Shown here: piece by piece, positions 27,118 through 32,405 of the stretch
Layout of the letters: every line of letters starts with the position of its first letter
Position numbering within the stretch: position 1 is the stretch's first letter
DNA from: an uncultured Ruminococcus sp.
Lineage (GTDB): Bacteria; Bacillota; Clostridia; Oscillospirales; Acutalibacteraceae
Reading direction: 5' to 3'
Assembly: GCA_905234015.1 (NCBI GenBank)
Contig: CAJOFK010000016.1
Span: forward strand, 1-32,405
Length of the DNA: 32,405 nt
Notes under the pieces: generated by a model
The model's input: the letters and a program-made list of their open reading frames with translations, nothing else
Databases searched by the model: none
Told to the model about the DNA's origin: nothing
Translations under genes and position numbers: made by a program

Positions 27118-27429
27118 TTAAGCAAACTTAACGGCTGTGCCTGTTGCTAAAATCTCGGCAGCGCCCTGCATAACGGATGAGCTTGAGAAACGTACGCATA
27201 CTACAGCGTCAGCGCCCATCTGCTCAGCCTTCTCAATCATTCTGCCGATAGCAACCTCTCTTGCCTCAGCGAGCATCTTTGTGTAGGAGCCTACTTCGCC
27301 GCCTACAATGCTTCTGAAGCCTGCACCCATATCCTTAAAAGCGTTCTTTGACTGAACTGTGCTTCCGGATACGAGACCGAGAGTCTGTAAGGCCTTGCCT
27401 GAAATTGTTTCTGTTGTTACGATAATCAT
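27118..27429 (-). CDS. YbjQ/UPF0145 family putative heavy-metal-binding protein
   Basis: IVTTETISGKALQTLGLVSGSTVQSKN…AREVAIGRMIEKAEQMGADAVVCVRF. Confidence 0.93.
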   Translation of the reverse strand: MIIVTTETISGKALQTLGLVSGSTVQSKNAFKDMGAGFRSIVGGEVGSYTKMLAEAREVAIGRMIEKAEQMGADAVVCVRFSSSSVMQGAAEILATGTAVKFA

Positions 27430-27459
27430 TTTTATACCTCCTAAAAATATAATAAACTG

Positions 27460-27488
27460 ATTATATATTATTTATGAATATAATGCAA
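27460..27488 (-). promoter_or_regulatory. Putative promoter of the YbjQ-family gene (TTGCAT-N17-TATAAT)
   Basis: -35 at 27483-27488 and -10 at 27460-27465 on the minus strand, 17-bp spacer. Confidence 0.65.
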
Positions 27489-27526
27489 GTATTTATTGTC
27501 GTTTAAAAAAGTATAAACGCCGGCAA

Positions 27527-27560
27527 TAAAGGCTGTTCAACGATCTTGAACAGCCTTTTA
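27527..27560 (-). terminator. gdhA terminator
   Basis: AAAGGCTGTTCAA-GATCG-TTGAACAGCCTTTATTG on the minus strand. Confidence 0.8.
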
Positions 27561-27578
27561 ATTTAAATTGCAAATTAA

Positions 27579-28940
<1,362 letters not shown>

Positions 28941-28971
28941 TCAAAGTTATAAGCATTTTTAACACTTTAAT

Positions 28972-29000
28972 ATAATAACATATGGATTTTTAAATTGCAA
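28972..29000 (-). promoter_or_regulatory. Putative gdhA promoter (TTGCAA-N17-TATTAT)
   Basis: -35 at 28995-29000 and -10 at 28972-28977 on the minus strand, 17-bp spacer. Confidence 0.65.
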
Positions 29001-29253
29001 GTTATTTTTTAATAAATTTCAGTTTTATATATATTTATTATTTTTTTGCGTCGGTTTTGCGTGGTTTTAGGCAACTTACTTGCATTTTAAGCGTAAAATC
29101 GGCTGTAAATACTCAAAATCCGGTTAAAACACCCCGTATACCGGTTTTAACGCTCACAATTATCCCTGCTTCCGATTACTTCTAAGCTTTTTCTTTACAA
29201 CCGTATTTATATTATGATATAATTTTTTCAACACAATTATGAGGTAAAACGAT

Positions 29254-30720
29254 ATGAAAAAGCTCGTTTCAATTATAATCTCAGCCGTGCTGACGCTCGC
29301 TTTTATGATATCGCCCGAAGCGCTGAAGGTTGATAAAATAAACTTTAATAATCCCGATTTTATACGGGGGATGGATATCTCGTCCGTTATCTCGCTCGAA
29401 AACTCCGGCGTAAAATTTTACGACGCTAAAGGAAATGAAGCCGATATTTTTAAAACGCTTTCTGAAAACGGCGTGAATTACATCCGCGTGAGAGTATGGA
29501 ACAATCCTTTCGATAAAGACGGCAACGGCTACGGCGGAGGAAATAACGACGTAAATACCGCCTGTAAAATCGGAAAGCGCGCGGCGGATAACAATATGAA
29601 GCTGCTGGTTGATTTTCACTACTCCGATTTCTGGGCGGATCCGTCTAAGCAAAAGGCTCCGAAAAGCTGGGAAGGCTTAACCGTTGAGAATAAGGAAATT
29701 ATAATCGCCGAATATACCGAAAACTCCCTTAATGAGATTAAAAACGCGGGAGCCGATATCGGAATGGTACAAATCGGCAACGAAACCAACGGCGGGCTCG
29801 CGGGCGAATACTCCGAGGAAAACAAGGCGAAGCTTTTTAAAGCCGCAGGAGAGGCAGTCAGGGAGTTTAACTCTGAGGTTAAAATCGCCGTACATTTCAC
29901 CAACCCCGAAAATACCGAAACGATGAAATACTTCGCGGACTATCTCAATAATTACGAAGTTGATTACGACGTTTTCGCGGTTTCCTACTACCCTTACTGG
30001 CACGGAAGCCTTTCAAATCTCACCGAGGTTTTAAGCTATCCTGCCGAAAAATACGGTAAGTACGCTATGGTAGCGGAAACCTCCTACGCCAACACCTTAA
30101 CCGATACGGACGGTCATCCCAACACAGTTTCCGAATACAGCAACAACTCGGGCGATAACCTGCTGTGGGACTTTACACCTCAGGGACAGGCGGACGAGGT
30201 ACGCGCCGTAATGAACGCCGTCAATAACGTTAAGAACAATAAAGGTCTCGGAGTGTTCTACTGGGAAGGCGCGTGGATAAGCGTCGGCGATACAAGCACG
30301 CTCAGCGGAACTCAATACACCGAAAGGCTCAACGCCAATAAAAAACTGTGGGAAAGCTTCGGAAGCGGCTGGGCTTGTTCTTATTCGGTCGAATATGACG
30401 CTGACGACGCCGGTAAATACTACGGCGGCTCGGCAGTTGATAATCAGGCGTTTTTTAACGCTCAGGGAAAGCCTCTCCCCTCCTTAAAGGTTTTTAAATA
30501 TGTATATTCCGACGTGCTCCGGGGCGACTCAAACGACGACGGCGAGGTTGATATCCTCGACGCAACCGCAATCCAAAAGCACGCTGCAAAGCTAAAGGAC
30601 ATAAACGAAACCGCCGCCGATGTTAACGGCGACGGAGCTGTTACTATTACAGACGCGACAATCATTCAAAAGTATATCGCGAAGATTGAGGTTGAATGTA
30701 ACATTAATCAGTTAGTCTGA
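29254..30720 (+). CDS. Secreted GH53 arabinogalactan endo-beta-1,4-galactanase with C-terminal type I dockerin
   Basis: RGMDISSVISLENSGVKF, VNYIRVRVWNNP, DFHYSDFWADPSKQKAPKSW, QIGNETNGG, MVAETSY. Dockerin repeats GDSNDDGEVDILDATAIQKHAAKL and ADVNGDGAVTITDATIIQKYIAKI. Confidence 0.95.
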   Translation: MKKLVSIIISAVLTLAFMISPEALKVDKINFNNPDFIRGMDISSVISLENSGVKFYDAKGNEADIFKTLSENGVNYIRVRVWNNPFDKDGNGYGGGNNDVNTACKIGKRAADNNMKLLVDFHYSDFWADPSKQKAPKSWEGLTVENKEIIIAEYTENSLNEIKNAGADIGMVQIGNETNGGLAGEYSEENKAKLFKAAGEAVREFNSEVKIAVHFTNPENTETMKYFADYLNNYEVDYDVFAVSYYPYWHGSLSNLTEVLSYPAEKYGKYAMVAETSYANTLTDTDGHPNTVSEYSNNSGDNLLWDFTPQGQADEVRAVMNAVNNVKNNKGLGVFYWEGAWISVGDTSTLSGTQYTERLNANKKLWESFGSGWACSYSVEYDADDAGKYYGGSAVDNQAFFNAQGKPLPSLKVFKYVYSDVLRGDSNDDGEVDILDATAIQKHAAKLKDINETAADVNGDGAVTITDATIIQKYIAKIEVECNINQLV

Positions 30721-31510
30721 TTTTTACTATTTCACGGGGATTGTTAAACCTCGGCAGCGCGACGGTATTTGAACAGCCTGCGCTCACTACGAGCCTGTTG
30801 TCAAACACTCCCTTATCATATTTCGGGGGTATGCCCTCGCCTGAGGACAAAATCCCCTTGCCGAAGAACCGTACCTGACCGCCGTGGTTATGTCCCGCGA
30901 GCACGAGGTCGATATCGGTATCCTTAATAAACAGGTCGTAGCAAATCGGGTGGTGGCTTAATAGGATTTTATAACCGTCCTTTTCGGCGTAAGCCTTAAG
31001 CCACTCCTCGTCATAAAAGGTAGAGAGCCCGCCTATAACAACCTTTCTGCCCTTTAAATTAACCGTGACGTCACGGTTATCGAGCAGGGTTATTCCGAGC
31101 CTGTCAAAAAGCTCAAAATCCTCCTCTAAAAACAACTGCTCGTGGTTTCCTACGCTCATATATACGGGCGCGATTTCGGAGAATTTTTTGAGTAAGTCAT
31201 AGGTTTTTTCAATCGGAAGTCTTTTATTGCGGGTAATTATCATCGCCGCGCGGTTAACGTAATACGCAATTTCAAAAAGCACTTTTCTTACTATTCCACG
31301 CTTTTTATCGGGGGTGCCGTATTTATTGCCGTCATAACGCTCCAGCGTATCGCCGGCTATCGCGATAATATCGGGCTCAGCCTGCTTTATCAGCTCTATG
31401 AATCGGTCGTCGGGGCGCTCGTGAATATCCGCGGCAAGCGCAATCGTAAGCGGCGTTTTAAATCCGGAGCCGGTAATATTATATTCAGTTAAAACAGGAA
31501 TTTTCGCCAT
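30704..31510 (-). CDS. Metallophosphoesterase (YaeI/YkuE-like)
   Basis: IALAADIHERPDDRFIELIKQAEPDIIAIAGDTLERYDG, MSVGNHEQ, LLSHHPICYD, LVLAGHNHGGQVRF. Start 31510 after AAAGGAG. Confidence 0.93.
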   Translation of the reverse strand: MAKIPVLTEYNITGSGFKTPLTIALAADIHERPDDRFIELIKQAEPDIIAIAGDTLERYDGNKYGTPDKKRGIVRKVLFEIAYYVNRAAMIITRNKRLPIEKTYDLLKKFSEIAPVYMSVGNHEQLFLEEDFELFDRLGITLLDNRDVTVNLKGRKVVIGGLSTFYDEEWLKAYAEKDGYKILLSHHPICYDLFIKDTDIDLVLAGHNHGGQVRFFGKGILSSGEGIPPKYDKGVFDNRLVVSAGCSNTVALPRFNNPREIVKIRLTD

Positions 31511-31583
31511 AATTACCGCTCCTTTCATTATAATAATATTATATCCTTTCAGCGTAACCGTGTCAAACGAATGAGGTGAAAAA

Positions 31584-32393
31584 ATGATTATCGACACCCA
31601 CACCCATATCGGGCATATGCTCAATTTCAATATGAAGGAAAGCGACCTGCTTTATTCTATTGAGAAATACAATATTGACTTCTCGCTCGTAAGCAATATC
31701 GAGTGCGTTGAAGCCGGCCATAAGGGACATATTATCCCGAAATTTCTGCAAAAAAACGAGCAGAAGGTTCTTGAAAGAACGCTCGGCTTCGTGCGCAAAC
31801 ATCCGGATAAGCTCGGGGCGCTTATATGGCTTAAGCTCAGGCGCGGAGAGCCCGGCGGAAAATTCATAAAGACGATTGAGGACAACCTCGATATCATCTA
31901 CGGCATTAAGCTTCATCCGTTTCATTCGAGAGTAGCTCCCGATGATAAGAAAGCGGAATTCGTTTATAAGCTCGCCGAAAAATACAGCCTTCCCGTAGTA
32001 TCGCACACAGGCGGCTGTGAAGAAGCGCGCTCAATTCACCTTTACAACGCCGCGAACGCTCACCCGAACATCAACTTCGTTATGGTTCATATGGATTTAG
32101 GCACCGATAACCGCGAGGCGCTCGAGCTGCTCGGAAAGCTCCCGAACCTGTACGGCGATACAACGTGGGTTCCGATTCAGACGACCGTCGAAGCAATTAA
32201 GCGTTACGGAAGTGAGAAAATGCTTTTCGGCTCCGACAACCCTATCGACGGCAGAGACACCTATCTTTGCAATAAAACAGGCGACCGCTCGCTGTATCAG
32301 CAGTATTTTAACGAGCTTAAAAAGCTTATCTCAGCGGAGGATTACGATAATCTTATGTATAAAAACGCCGTAAGACTGTTTAAAATAAAATAG
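31584..32393 (+). CDS. Amidohydrolase-family metal-dependent hydrolase (TIM barrel)
   Basis: IIDTHTHIGH, GIKLHPFHSR, LPVVSHTGG, MVHMDLGT, MLFGSDNPIDGR. Confidence 0.9.
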   Translation: MIIDTHTHIGHMLNFNMKESDLLYSIEKYNIDFSLVSNIECVEAGHKGHIIPKFLQKNEQKVLERTLGFVRKHPDKLGALIWLKLRRGEPGGKFIKTIEDNLDIIYGIKLHPFHSRVAPDDKKAEFVYKLAEKYSLPVVSHTGGCEEARSIHLYNAANAHPNINFVMVHMDLGTDNREALELLGKLPNLYGDTTWVPIQTTVEAIKRYGSEKMLFGSDNPIDGRDTYLCNKTGDRSLYQQYFNELKKLISAEDYDNLMYKNAVRLFKIK

Positions 32394-32405
32394 TTTTCCT
32401 AAATA

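Noticed and set aside
31511-31630. N-terminal extension of the metallophosphoesterase ORF to 31630
   Set aside because: It overlaps the divergent amidohydrolase start. AAAGGAG and ATG at 31510 give a normal start and family-like N-terminus.

Overview
This is a chromosomal window from a low-to-mid-GC Firmicute that resembles Ruminococcus/Oscillospiraceae. That assignment is an inference from the protein families (GH53-dockerin, type III glutamine synthetase, DapL, RNase Y, ANTAR regulator). Recognisable genes in window order: amino-acid ABC binding protein, zinc-ribbon membrane protein, DUF378 protein, ackA, tmcAL, two sugar-ABC permeases with a 5'-truncated binding protein, a secreted protein plus a subtilase-like protease, an RHH protein, dapL, carB fused in frame to dapF, carA, an ANTAR regulator, RNase Y, gap, a low-complexity/beta-helix surface protein, glnA (type III), a YbjQ-family protein, gdhA, GH53 galactanase-dockerin, a metallophosphoesterase and an amidohydrolase. 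The most interesting signals are: (1) a single 1350-aa ORF encoding CarB followed directly by a complete diaminopimelate epimerase; (2) a likely ANTAR-carA-carB::dapF transcription unit; (3) a glnA leader with a strong intrinsic terminator overlapped by an alternative hairpin whose hexaloop (AACGGC) fits the A1/G4 ANTAR-target pattern, with a second terminator upstream of the ANTAR gene; (4) a rearrangement or misassembly junction near 7430 joining two 5'-truncated genes; (5) a hairpin-dense 500-bp intergenic region between RNase Y and the ANTAR gene; (6) a recurrent TTGCAW-N17-TATAAT promoter form. No tRNA, rRNA, CRISPR array or transposase was recognised. All calls come from reading the sequence and ORF translations. 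No database search was run.
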